A stretch of DNA of 64,000 nt. Source: Azospira sp. I13. GTDB lineage: Bacteria; Pseudomonadota; Gammaproteobacteria; Burkholderiales; Rhodocyclaceae. The notes under the pieces were generated by a model. It saw only the letters and a list, made by a program, of their open reading frames with translations. It searched no databases and had not been told where the DNA came from. This document shows positions 54,964 to 64,000 of this stretch, piece after piece (positions within the stretch are counted from its first letter, which is position 1; each line of letters opens with the position of its first letter). Where the stretch lies: the NCBI RefSeq assembly GCF_003112695.1, contig NZ_BFBP01000011.1, forward strand, positions 493,438 to 557,437, written 5' to 3'. The position numbers and the translations under genes are program-made.

Positions 54964-56346
54964 TCAGCGCACCTTGGTGGGCGCGGCGGCCTCGGCCAGG
55001 CGGGGCGCGGCGCCGGAGCGCAGGATCGCGTTGGCCCGGGTCACGGCATTATCCAGGGCCAGCTTGGCGGGCTTCTTGTTGGCCCACACCTGTTCCAGCT
55101 CTTCCTCGATGATGCGGCGCACCGGCTCGATGCGGGAAATCACCGGGGTCAGGGCAGCGGCCTTGCTCACGGCGGTGCGGGGCACCACGGAACCAAGCTG
55201 GGCCTGGGCCACGTCGATGTTGCGCATGTCGTCCTTGAGCAGCTTGCTCTTGGCGGCGGACTGGGCGGCGGCGGTGAGGGGCAGATAGCCGCCGGAGCGG
55301 GCGATTTCCACCTGCATGTCGGGGGCCATGAGGAAGGCCACGAAGCGGGCCACACCCTTGTATTCGGCTGGCTTGCGGCCCGGTTCCACCCACAGGGAGG
55401 CACCGTCGGCGAGGGCCTGGCGCGGGGCGCCGTAGGCTTCGTCGTAATAGGGCAGCGGCGCCACGCCCACGTCCAGGTCCTTGTTGTCGCGGAAGGCGAC
55501 GAAGCGGTCGGAGGAGGTGGTGATCATGCCGCACTCGCCGCTGGCAAAGTGGCTATCCGCCTCGTTCTTCGGGCCGAAGGTGTGGAAGTAGCGGGCCTTG
55601 TACCAGGAATTGAGCAGGGCCACGTGCTTCACCTGCATCATGCCGTTGAAGGCCATCTCACCCTTGTCGCCCACGGTTTCCACATTGTTGCGGGCGGCCA
55701 GGTTGTCGATGTGCACCCAGGTGGGCCAGGAGGTGGTGTAGGGGCACTTGAGGCCGGAATCGAAGAGCTTGCCGGCGGTGGCCTGCACTTCCCACCAGGT
55801 CTTGGGCGGGGTTTCCGGGTCCAGGCCGGCGCGGCGGAAGGCGCTCTTGCTGTAGAACAGCACGGGGGTGGAGAAAGCCACGGGCAGGGCCAGCAGGCGG
55901 CCCTTGCCGTCGGTCACGCCGCTGCGCAGTTCGGGCGCCAGACGGGCGGCATCAACTTTTTCCTTGCTGTCGGCAATGACCTGAAAGAGGGGGCGGAAGG
56001 ATTCCTTGCCGCTGACGAACTGGGACAGCTCGTCGCGCACGGCCAGGTGCATGTGGTGGGGCACGGCGGTTTCGCCACGGGCCACCAGCTGCACCTTGTA
56101 GTCCTTCTGCTGGGCATTGAAGCGGTCCAGCACTTCCTGCAGGCGGGCGGCGTGGGCGGCGTCAAGCTGGTGGGAGATGGACAGTTCGATCGGGCCCTGG
56201 GGCTGGGGCGCGGCCTTGGCCGGAGCTGCCGCCGGGGCCTTGGCCGCCTTGGCGGCGTGGGCCGGTGCGGCCACCGCGCAAAGGGCGGCCAGGGAGAGGG
56301 AAATCATGGAAATACGCTGGGAAGCGCGCAGGGCGGAAAAAGACAT
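54964..56346 (-). CDS. ugpB: Glycerol-3-phosphate ABC transporter substrate-binding protein
   Basis: A 460-residue periplasmic protein with a signal peptide (cleavage after APAHA near residue 31), an Ala/Lys/Pro linker (31-51) and a class I solute-binding fold (IELSISHQLDAAHAARLQEVLDRFNAQQKDYKV; LLALPVAFSTPVLFYSKSAFRRAG; SWPTWVHIDNLAARNN). It resembles UgpB, which binds glycerol-3-phosphate or glycerophosphodiesters. The permease and ATPase genes ugpA, ugpE and ugpC are not adjacent. Paired with ugpQ, which would process the imported diesters. Confidence 0.9.
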   Translation of the reverse strand: MSFSALRASQRISMISLSLAALCAVAAPAHAAKAAKAPAAAPAKAAPQPQGPIELSISHQLDAAHAARLQEVLDRFNAQQKDYKVQLVARGETAVPHHMHLAVRDELSQFVSGKESFRPLFQVIADSKEKVDAARLAPELRSGVTDGKGRLLALPVAFSTPVLFYSKSAFRRAGLDPETPPKTWWEVQATAGKLFDSGLKCPYTTSWPTWVHIDNLAARNNVETVGDKGEMAFNGMMQVKHVALLNSWYKARYFHTFGPKNEADSHFASGECGMITTSSDRFVAFRDNKDLDVGVAPLPYYDEAYGAPRQALADGASLWVEPGRKPAEYKGVARFVAFLMAPDMQVEIARSGGYLPLTAAAQSAAKSKLLKDDMRNIDVAQAQLGSVVPRTAVSKAAALTPVISRIEPVRRIIEEELEQVWANKKPAKLALDNAVTRANAILRSGAAPRLAEAAAPTKVR

Positions 56347-56545
56347 CGCCGATCCTCAAGCAGTGCGAAAGCGGGCCATTATAGCGCCGGAAAGATGACC
56401 GCCGGACGACAGCACCGACATCTCCGCCCAGGCGCGCCACTACGCCATCCCCCTTACGGGATTGCCTTGTCAGGCCCGGTGCCAGCCACCATAATGACCC
56501 GTGCATGGTGGGCAATCCGCCCTCCCCCCGCGAGAGCCAAGAGCC

Positions 56546-57274
56546 ATGAATAAATATCAAAGACTGGTCCTCATCGTCGCCCTCCTCGACGCCCTGGTGA
56601 TGGTGCTCTTCCCGCCCTTCAACAACGTCCCCCTGACCCGGGGCGCCCTACCCTCCTTCGACGGCTTCTACCCCCTGCTCACCCACCTGGGCAAGAAGCC
56701 CATCCACCAGGTGCTGCTGGCCCTGCAACTGATGTTCGTCGCCGCCAACGGCCTGGTGGCCTGGCTGCTGCTGCGCCAGGAACAGCCCCAGGACATCCCG
56801 GCCTTCCGCTACCACCGGGCCATCGGCCTGTTTGCGGCGGTAAACCTGGCCATCGTTTTCCTCTTCCCGCCCTTCGAGCCCTATCCATCCCTGCTCCGCC
56901 AGGCCGCCAGTTCCGGCTTCGAGAGCTTTTACTTCGTCTTCGGCGACCGCTCCCAGCGGCCGGTCTTCGTGCCCCTGCTGTATCTGGAATCGGTCTTCGT
57001 GGCGGTGAATGCCCTGGCCTGCTGGCTGCTCTTCAACGCAGTGCGGCGTAGCGAGGATGCGGCCCGGCGCAAGGTGGACGAAGTCGCCGCCCGGCACGTG
57101 GACGCCCAGCTGGGGCGCGGCGAGGACCGCCGCCAGCAGGCGGACCCGGATTACCACGAGGAAGAGCGGCGCCACGGCGAACGTCGCCACAGCAACCCGG
57201 ACGAGCATGACGACCACGGCAACCGGGGCCACGAGGCCCCCGAGGTCCACGCACGCCACGCGGAACAACCCTGA
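56546..57274 (+). CDS. Hypothetical membrane protein with internal repeat
   Basis: A 242-residue protein starting MNKYQRLVLIVALLDALVMV. Four membrane segments form two similar halves, each with an FPPF motif (VLFPPFNNVPL near residue 20, FLFPPFEPYPS near 112), followed by a highly charged tail (about 175-242) rich in Arg, Glu, Asp and His. The tail may bind metal or be disordered. No family was recognised. It is monocistronic, 75 bp before the dehydrogenase gene. Confidence 0.75.
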   Translation: MNKYQRLVLIVALLDALVMVLFPPFNNVPLTRGALPSFDGFYPLLTHLGKKPIHQVLLALQLMFVAANGLVAWLLLRQEQPQDIPAFRYHRAIGLFAAVNLAIVFLFPPFEPYPSLLRQAASSGFESFYFVFGDRSQRPVFVPLLYLESVFVAVNALACWLLFNAVRRSEDAARRKVDEVAARHVDAQLGRGEDRRQQADPDYHEEERRHGERRHSNPDEHDDHGNRGHEAPEVHARHAEQP

Positions 57275-57349
57275 GCCCCGGGTCTGGCGCCAAACCCCCG
57301 GGGGAATGCGGTTAGAATCGCCATTCCACCAAGGAGGAATGGGAACGAC

Positions 57350-58534
57350 ATGAGCCGTTTCAACTGGCAAGACCCCCTGCTGCTGGACGACCAGCTCAGC
57401 GCCGAAGAGCGCCAGGTGCGGGACAGCGCCCGCCAATACAGCCAGGACAAGTTGCTGCCACGCATTGTCCAGGCCTTTCGCCACGAACAGACCGATCCGG
57501 CCATCTTCCGCGAACTGGGGGAACTGGGCCTGCTCGGCGCCACCCTCCAGGGCTACGGCTGCGCCGGCGCCAGCTACGTTTCCTACGGCCTGCTAGCCCG
57601 GGAGATCGAGCGGGTGGATTCGGGCTACCGCTCCATGGTCTCGGTGCAGTCCTCCCTGGCCATGTACCCCATTCAGGCCTTCGGCAGCGATGCCCTGAAG
57701 GAACGGCTATTGCCGAAGATGGCGACCGGCGAGTTGATCGGCTGCTTCGGCCTCACCGAGCCCAACCACGGCTCCGACCCCGGCGCCATGGAGAGCCGCG
57801 CCAAGGCGGTGCCGGGCGGCTGGGAGCTGACGGGAGCCAAGATGTGGATCACCAATTCCCCCATCGCCGACGTCTTCGTGGTCTGGGCCAAGGATGGCCA
57901 GGGTGACGACGGCGGCGACATCCGCGGCTTCGTGCTGGAGAAGGGCATGAAGGGCCTTTCCGCCCCGGTCATCCAGGGCAAGATGGGCCTGCGGGCCTCG
58001 GTCACCGGTGAGATCGTCATGGACAAGGTGTTCGTGCCGGAAGAGAACCTGCTGCCCAAGGTGAAGGGCCTCAAGGGCCCCTTCGCCTGTCTCAACCAGG
58101 CCCGCTACGGCATTGCCTGGGGCGCCCTCGGCGCCGCCGAAGCCTGCTGGCACGCGGCACGCCAATACACCCTGGACCGGCCCCAGTTCGGCCGCCCCCT
58201 GGCGGCCAACCAACTGATCCAGAAAAAGCTGGCGGACATGCAGACCGAGATCGCCCTGGGTCTGCAGGGTTGCCTGCGCCTGGGCCGGCTCAAGGACGAG
58301 GGCAAGGATGCGCCGGAAATGACCTCCCTCCTCAAGCGCAACTCCTGCGGCAAGGCCCTGGAGATCGCCCGGACGGCCCGGGACATGCACGGCGGCAATG
58401 GCATCAGCGACGAATTCCACGTGGTGCGCCACATGCTCAACCTGGAGGTGGTGAACACCTACGAGGGCACCCACGACATCCACGCCCTCATTCTCGGGCG
58501 GGCCCAGACCGGCATCGCCGCCTTCGCCAATTAA
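57350..58534 (+). CDS. Acyl-CoA dehydrogenase, glutaryl-CoA dehydrogenase-like
   Basis: A 394-residue FAD enzyme. The flavin motifs [20 protein letters not shown] and [16 protein letters not shown], and the catalytic glutamate in [19 protein letters not shown], are present. Arginine in the [13 protein letters not shown] region and overall sequence match glutaryl-CoA dehydrogenase (GcdH), which oxidises and decarboxylates glutaryl-CoA to crotonyl-CoA in lysine, tryptophan and benzoyl-CoA breakdown. No glutarate genes are adjacent, so the exact substrate is a family inference. Confidence 0.9.
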   Translation: MSRFNWQDPLLLDDQLSAEERQVRDSARQYSQDKLLPRIVQAFRHEQTDPAIFRELGELGLLGATLQGYGCAGASYVSYGLLAREIERVDSGYRSMVSVQSSLAMYPIQAFGSDALKERLLPKMATGELIGCFGLTEPNHGSDPGAMESRAKAVPGGWELTGAKMWITNSPIADVFVVWAKDGQGDDGGDIRGFVLEKGMKGLSAPVIQGKMGLRASVTGEIVMDKVFVPEENLLPKVKGLKGPFACLNQARYGIAWGALGAAEACWHAARQYTLDRPQFGRPLAANQLIQKKLADMQTEIALGLQGCLRLGRLKDEGKDAPEMTSLLKRNSCGKALEIARTARDMHGGNGISDEFHVVRHMLNLEVVNTYEGTHDIHALILGRAQTGIAAFAN

Positions 58535-58575
58535 GCGGCTGGGATAGAATCACGGGACGACAACAAAGGCCGACC

Positions 58576-59013
58576 ATGAAAAGAAGCGCCATCGCCATCG
58601 CCATCGCCCTTCTCGCTTCCCCGCTGCTGCTGGGAGGCTGCGACCAGATCCAGAGCAAGCTGGGTATCGAAGACCCGGCGGCCAAGGCCGCCAAGCAGGA
58701 AGCCGAAGGCAAGGCCGTCGGCGGCGCCTGCCGCCAGTCCGGCCGGGCCATCGAGGATTGCTACAGCGTCTATAGCTGGCTGCCCAAGGATTCGGTCTAC
58801 GCCGGCTGGCGCGAGATGGACGTCTACATGCGGGAAAACCAGATCGAGACCATCGCCCCGGTGTTGCCGCCGGCGCCGCCGCCGGAAGACCCGGCCGCCA
58901 AGAAGAAGAAAAAGAAGAAGGCCGACGGCGAAGCCCCCAAGGAAGGCGAGGCCGCCCCGGCCGGCGAAGCGCCGAAGGAAGGCGAGGCCCCCAAGGAAGC
59001 GGCCAAGCACTGA
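58576..59013 (+). CDS. Lipoprotein with Lys/Glu-rich repeat tail
   Basis: A 145-residue lipoprotein: signal peptide with lipobox LLGGC (Cys about residue 22), a central conserved-looking part (CRQSGRAIEDCYSVYSWLPKDSVYAGWREMDVYMREN) and a low-complexity C-terminus with a PAKKKKKKK run and tandem EAPKEGEA units. It lies 41 bp after the dehydrogenase gene. No family was recognised. A terminator follows. Confidence 0.78.
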   Translation: MKRSAIAIAIALLASPLLLGGCDQIQSKLGIEDPAAKAAKQEAEGKAVGGACRQSGRAIEDCYSVYSWLPKDSVYAGWREMDVYMRENQIETIAPVLPPAPPPEDPAAKKKKKKKADGEAPKEGEAAPAGEAPKEGEAPKEAAKH

Positions 59014-59040
59014 AGCCTGCCCACCCGTCCCCGACCTGCG

Positions 59041-59069
59041 ACAGCCCGGCTTTGGCCGGGCTGTTTTGT
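59041..59069 (+). terminator. Intrinsic terminator
   Basis: The stem ACAGCCCGGC / GCCGGGCTGT with loop TTTG is followed by TTTGTTTTT. It ends the dehydrogenase-lipoprotein transcript. Confidence 0.9.
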
Positions 59070-59205
59070 TTTTCCGGCCGCCGCGCTGTGCCCCCCCCCA
59101 CATTCCTGCATTTCCGGCCATGTTCCGGCCATATTCCCGCAAATAGTCATAGGCACCCGGGCCTTCCGTGGCTATCATCCGCCCACTTCAAGAAAGCCCT
59201 GCCCC

Positions 59206-60888
<1,683 letters not shown>

Positions 60889-60923
60889 TCGCCCGCCCCA
60901 CTTCCCCGCCACCAAGGAATGCC

Positions 60924-62069
60924 ATGAGTCCCGCCACCGATCTCACCTGGAACGAAGACGGCCAGCAGCACAGCGCCCGCTGGCAATCCGAAGCGGGTCT
61001 GCCGCCACCCCGCAAGGTGCAGGCGGTGGACGACACCCTGCCGGCGGACCAGGCCTACCGCCTGGCCTGCGAAGGTACGGCCCTGCTCTGGCGCGGCGAT
61101 TACCACAACGCCCGGCAATTGCTGCAGGCCCTGGCCCGGCGCCTGGACCGCAGCGGCGGCAAGAAGCCGGCCCGGCCCGCCGCCTCCGCCCGGGAAGCCT
61201 TCCACCAGCACCGCCAGACCCAGGGCCAGCGCGCCCGGGTGCTCGGCATGGTGCTGATCCCCGTCACGGCTGACTATCGCATTCCCCTGCGCCGGGCGCC
61301 GGATGTGGCCCAGGCCTGCGTCGAAGCCTACGGCCCGGCGGAGGGCGACTTCGTCGTTTCCCTGCGGGAAATCCAGGCCCTGGTGGGGGCCCACGAATGG
61401 CGCAAGAAGGGCATTGAGGTAGCGGCCCTGGGTGGGCGCATCCACCCTTGGTACGGGGTCTTCTCCCCCCTGCGTGGCGAGTACCTGGACCTGCTCGCCG
61501 CTGCGCCCCTGCCACCAGCCCTGGCAACTGATTCCCGAGCCTTCGACATCGGCACCGGCACTGGCGTCATCGCTGCTCTGCTGGCCCGGCGAGGCATCGC
61601 CCGGGTCATCGCCACCGACCTTTCCCCCCGGGCCTTGGGCTGCGCCGGGGAAAACCTGGAACGCCTCGGCGTCGCCCCCCAGGTGGAATTGCAGACCCAG
61701 GACCTCTTTCCCCCCGGCCAAGCCCCCCTGGTGGTGTGCAACCCGCCCTGGGTACCGGCCAAGCCCACCTCGCCGGTGGAATACGCCGTCTTCGACCCCG
61801 ACAGCCGCATGTTGCGGGGCTTTCTCGCCGGTCTGGCAGCACACCTTTGCCCCGGCGGCGAAGGCTGGCTGATCATTTCCGACCTGGCCGAACACCTGGG
61901 CCTGCGCTCCCGGGAAGAACTGCTCAGCTGGATCGCCGCCGCCGGCCTGCAAGTGCTGGAACGCCGGGACATCCGCCCCCGCCACCCGAAAAGCCAGGAC
62001 GCCAGCGACCCGCTGCACATCGCCCGGGCAAAGGAAATCACCTCGCTGTGGCGGCTCGCCGCGGCCTGA
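60924..62069 (+). CDS. Class I SAM-dependent methyltransferase
   Basis: A 381-residue protein with an N-terminal domain (1-200) lacking known motifs and a C-terminal Rossmann methyltransferase: motif I FDIGTGTGVIAALLARRG and the NPPW motif (VVCNPPWVPAKPTSP), typical of enzymes methylating amide or base nitrogen, such as PrmC or the RlmG/RsmC group. Substrate unknown. The ATG at 60924 lies behind AAGGA; longer open sequence upstream overlaps the ABC-F gene in another frame and is not used. Confidence 0.82.
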   Translation: MSPATDLTWNEDGQQHSARWQSEAGLPPPRKVQAVDDTLPADQAYRLACEGTALLWRGDYHNARQLLQALARRLDRSGGKKPARPAASAREAFHQHRQTQGQRARVLGMVLIPVTADYRIPLRRAPDVAQACVEAYGPAEGDFVVSLREIQALVGAHEWRKKGIEVAALGGRIHPWYGVFSPLRGEYLDLLAAAPLPPALATDSRAFDIGTGTGVIAALLARRGIARVIATDLSPRALGCAGENLERLGVAPQVELQTQDLFPPGQAPLVVCNPPWVPAKPTSPVEYAVFDPDSRMLRGFLAGLAAHLCPGGEGWLIISDLAEHLGLRSREELLSWIAAAGLQVLERRDIRPRHPKSQDASDPLHIARAKEITSLWRLAAA

Positions 62070-62277
62070 ATCCTGATCTCCCCTCGTCCTCCGGCCCCGT
62101 CCCGGAGGGGCATCAGCCAGGTCTGCGAAACCGCTCCAGCCCAGCGTCGGCTAGCCCCCTCCAGATAATCCCCGGGCATTCCGCTGTAGTCCCGCAGCCC
62201 CTCCCCGCTCCTTCCCCCCCTTCGCCGCCCTTTCTCCCGCCCTTTGTCAGACGGGAGGCAGCTTCTGGACTTCCTCT

Positions 62278-62298
62278 TATATTTCGACAATACTCGAA
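62278..62298 (+). promoter_or_regulatory. ArsR operator and -10 of the ars operon
   Basis: A perfect inverted repeat TTCGA-N6-TCGAA (62283-62298) ends two bases before the arsR ATG and overlaps a TATATT -10-like box (62278-62283). This fits autorepression by ArsR. The -35 is unclear. Confidence 0.6.
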
Positions 62299-62300
62299 CT

Positions 62301-62657
62301 ATGGAAACCTTGAACGCTGCCGAGCTGCTGGCCGCCCTGGGGCATGAATCCCGGCTGGCCATTTTCCGACTGCTGGTGGAAGCCGGCCCCGAGGGCGTGG
62401 TCGCCAGCGCCATCGGTGAACGGCTGGAGATGGCGCCGGCTACCCTTTCCTTCCATCTGGCCCATCTCAGCCGGGTGGGACTGATCACCGGAGCGCGGGA
62501 GGGGCGTTTCATCCGCTATGGCGCCAGCTACCCCACCATGGACGATCTGATCGCCTTCCTCACCCGCAACTGCTGTCAGGGCGAAGTTTGCCTGCCCCAG
62601 ACGGCCTGCTGTGATACCACGGCCAAGCGTCGCGCCCGGGCCGGGGAGTCCTCCTGA
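62301..62657 (+). CDS. arsR: Arsenic-responsive repressor ArsR
   Basis: A 118-residue ArsR/SmtB winged-helix repressor (LGHESRLAIFRLLVEAG; recognition helix region MAPATLSFHLAHLSRVGLI). It lacks the CVC motif of the classical sensor, but has a C-terminal cysteine cluster C91, C92 and C97 plus C103 and C104, like the C-terminal As(III) site described for the Acidithiobacillus ferrooxidans type. The ATG at 62301 directly follows the operator. Its stop overlaps arsC by one base. Confidence 0.92.
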   Translation: METLNAAELLAALGHESRLAIFRLLVEAGPEGVVASAIGERLEMAPATLSFHLAHLSRVGLITGAREGRFIRYGASYPTMDDLIAFLTRNCCQGEVCLPQTACCDTTAKRRARAGESS

Positions 62658-63070
62658 TGTCGACACGCAAGACCGTGCTGGTGCTGTGCACCGGAAACTC
62701 CTGCCGCTCCCAGATGGGGGAGGCCATCCTCAACCATGATCTGGCAGGACTGGTTCATGCCGTCTCCGCCGGCACCCGGCCCCAGCCGCGGGTGGCGGAA
62801 GGCGCCCTGGAGGCCCTGCGCCTGGCCGGGCTGCCCACAGCGGGACTCCATCCCAAGGATGTGGACAGCTTGCTGGAGACCCCCATCGACCTGGTGGTGA
62901 GCGTCTGCGACAACGCCCGGGAAACCTGCCCGGTGTTCCCCCGGCCCGTGCCCCGGCTGCATCTGCCTTTCCACGATCCCCACGGCGAGCCGCTGGAAAG
63001 TTTCATCGCCGTGCGGGACGACATCCGCAATCGCCTGGTGCCCGCCGTGCGGGCTGCCCTGAATCTGTAA
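62657..63070 (+). CDS. arsC: Arsenate reductase, thioredoxin-coupled (LMW-PTP type)
   Basis: A 137-residue protein-tyrosine-phosphatase-like reductase. The P-loop CTGNSCRS starts at C11 and the shuttle cysteines C84 (SVCDN) and C91 match the three-Cys spacing of S. aureus ArsC; the catalytic aspartate is in FHDPHG. It reduces arsenate to arsenite for export, using thioredoxin. Coupled to arsR by TGATG and 9 bp before acr3. Confidence 0.94.
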   Translation: MSTRKTVLVLCTGNSCRSQMGEAILNHDLAGLVHAVSAGTRPQPRVAEGALEALRLAGLPTAGLHPKDVDSLLETPIDLVVSVCDNARETCPVFPRPVPRLHLPFHDPHGEPLESFIAVRDDIRNRLVPAVRAALNL

Positions 63071-63079
63071 GGAGCCACC

Positions 63080-63967
63080 GTGTCCGTCCCATGTGAAGTG
63101 AGCGCTGGCGAAGTGAATGCTGGAACGCCTGCGCCCATGGGCGTCTTTGAACGCTTTCTCAGTCTGTGGGTATTCTGCTGCATCGTCGCCGGCATCCTCC
63201 TCGGCCAACTGGCTCCCGGCCTGTTCCAGGCCATCGGCAAGCTGGAGGTGGCCCGGGTCAATCTGCCGGTAGGCCTGCTCATCTGGGTGATGATCATCCC
63301 CATGCTGGTGAAGGTGGATTTCGGCGCCCTGCATGAGGTCAAGCAGCACGGCCGGGGCATCGCCGTGACCCTGTTGGTGAACTGGCTGGTGAAGCCCTTC
63401 TCCATGGCCTTCCTGGGCTGGCTCTTCATCCGCCAGCTGTTCGCCCCCCTGCTGCCGGCGGAACAGCTGGACAGCTACATCGCCGGCCTCATCCTGTTGG
63501 CGGCGGCGCCCTGCACTGCCATGGTCTTCGTGTGGAGCCGGCTGTCCAACGGCGACCCCCTGTTCACCCTCTCCCAGGTGGCCCTCAACGACACCATCAT
63601 GGTCTTCGCCTTCGCGCCCCTGGTAGCCTTCCTGCTGGGGCTCTCGGCCATCACCGTGCCCTGGGACACCCTGCTCACCTCGGTAGTGCTTTACATCGTC
63701 ATCCCGGTGATCCTGGCCCAGGCCTGGCGCCGCCGCCTGCTGGCCCGGGGCGAGGCGGCCTTCGCCGCCGCCATGGCCCGCATCGGCCCCTGGTCCATCG
63801 CCGCCCTGCTGGCCACCCTGGTGCTGCTCTTCGCCTTCCAGGGCGAAGCCATCCTGGCCCAGCCCCTGGTGATTGCCCTGCTGGCGGTGCCCATCCTCAT
63901 CCAGGTGCTGTTCAACTCACTGGTACGGACAAGTATGGAGCCAATGGCCAGCTCGAATTCCGCATAA
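63080..63967 (+). pseudogene. acr3: Arsenite efflux permease Acr3, 3' truncated
   Basis: A 295-residue open frame. The first 280 residues are a normal Acr3 (GVFERFLSLWVFCCIVAGILLGQLAPG; the essential Cys in AAAPCTAMVFVWS; GDPLFTLSQVALNDTIMVFAFAPLV). After VPILIQVLFNS the sequence leaves the family and ends LVRTSMEPMASSNSA. Complete Acr3 has about 350 residues, so the last two or so membrane helices are lost. The junction near 63920 coincides with a change to AT-richer sequence. Arsenite export by this copy is doubtful. Confidence 0.85.
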
Positions 63968-64000
63968 ATCCTAGAAAATTAAAAATGAGAAGTGTCCATT
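63920..64000. mobile_element. Probable mobile-element end replacing the 3' part of acr3
   Basis: From about 63920 to the window edge the sequence is unrelated to acr3 and notably AT-rich (CCTAGAAAATTAAAAATGAG). No IS family could be named from 80 bases, and neither terminal repeats nor a target duplication can be confirmed. Confidence 0.4.

Overview
The window is a high-GC bacterial chromosome segment. Recognisable proteins (ArgG/ArgF/ArgD, SerS, AlaS, FtsK, MurJ, GlnB, DUF3579, DUF2788) and the gene order point to a Betaproteobacterium, most likely Rhodocyclales (Azospira/Dechloromonas-like). This placement is from recall of family sequences, not from a search. Most of the window is housekeeping, packed in short operons separated by clear intrinsic terminators.

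Layout. 1-6.1 kb: a partial glutamine amidotransferase, then a minus-strand run argD-argF-argG-DUF2788-ppnP-yajQ, and a divergent orphan ParA. 6.2-14 kb: small conserved proteins, rpsT, murJ, a PEBP protein, a PatB-like lyase with a cupin, a macrodomain protein, tRNA-Ser(CGA) and the lytic transglycosylase MltF. 14-17.2 kb: serS and rarA, separated by a decayed GxxExxY (PD-(D/E)XK-type) gene bounded by 27-nt inverted repeats.

17.2-21.9 kb is the main accessory island, a chromosomal integron. It has an integrase gene intI on the minus strand with a LexA box in its promoter, an attI region with two direct repeats, and a plus-strand cassette array. The first cassette is AT-rich and encodes an unrecognised P-loop ATPase. 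Its left core (GTTAGCC) is exactly complementary to the R'' box (GGCTAAC) of its attC. A DUF4279 cassette follows, cut short by an IS3-family remnant, then a helix-hairpin-helix cassette with a degenerate attC. A PAP2 phosphatase, a small membrane protein and a zinc-ribbon membrane protein end the island.

21.9-30.9 kb: lolA-ftsK, a Crp/Fnr regulator divergent from trxB, an Smr-domain protein, nadE-glnB and ppa. 31-46.7 kb is an iron-uptake region. It holds tonB-exbB-exbD-hmuP, a small unknown gene, a cysteine-free paralogue of ribosomal protein S4, an EAL protein and an FMN-dependent hydroxy-acid oxidase. Next come a Fiu-like TonB receptor, a PiuC-type dioxygenase, PepSY, DUF2271 and DUF4198 proteins and a frameshifted flavoreductase. 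After DoxX, a second TonB receptor is translationally coupled to a small c-type cytochrome. Fur-box-like sites precede tonB and both receptors.

47-62 kb: NUDIX, a PBP1-type murein synthase, alaS, ugpB-ugpQ, a glutaryl-CoA-dehydrogenase-like enzyme, an ABC-F ATPase and a methyltransferase. The window ends in an arsenic operon arsR-arsC-acr3, in which acr3 loses its last two or so membrane segments to unrelated AT-richer sequence, probably a mobile element.
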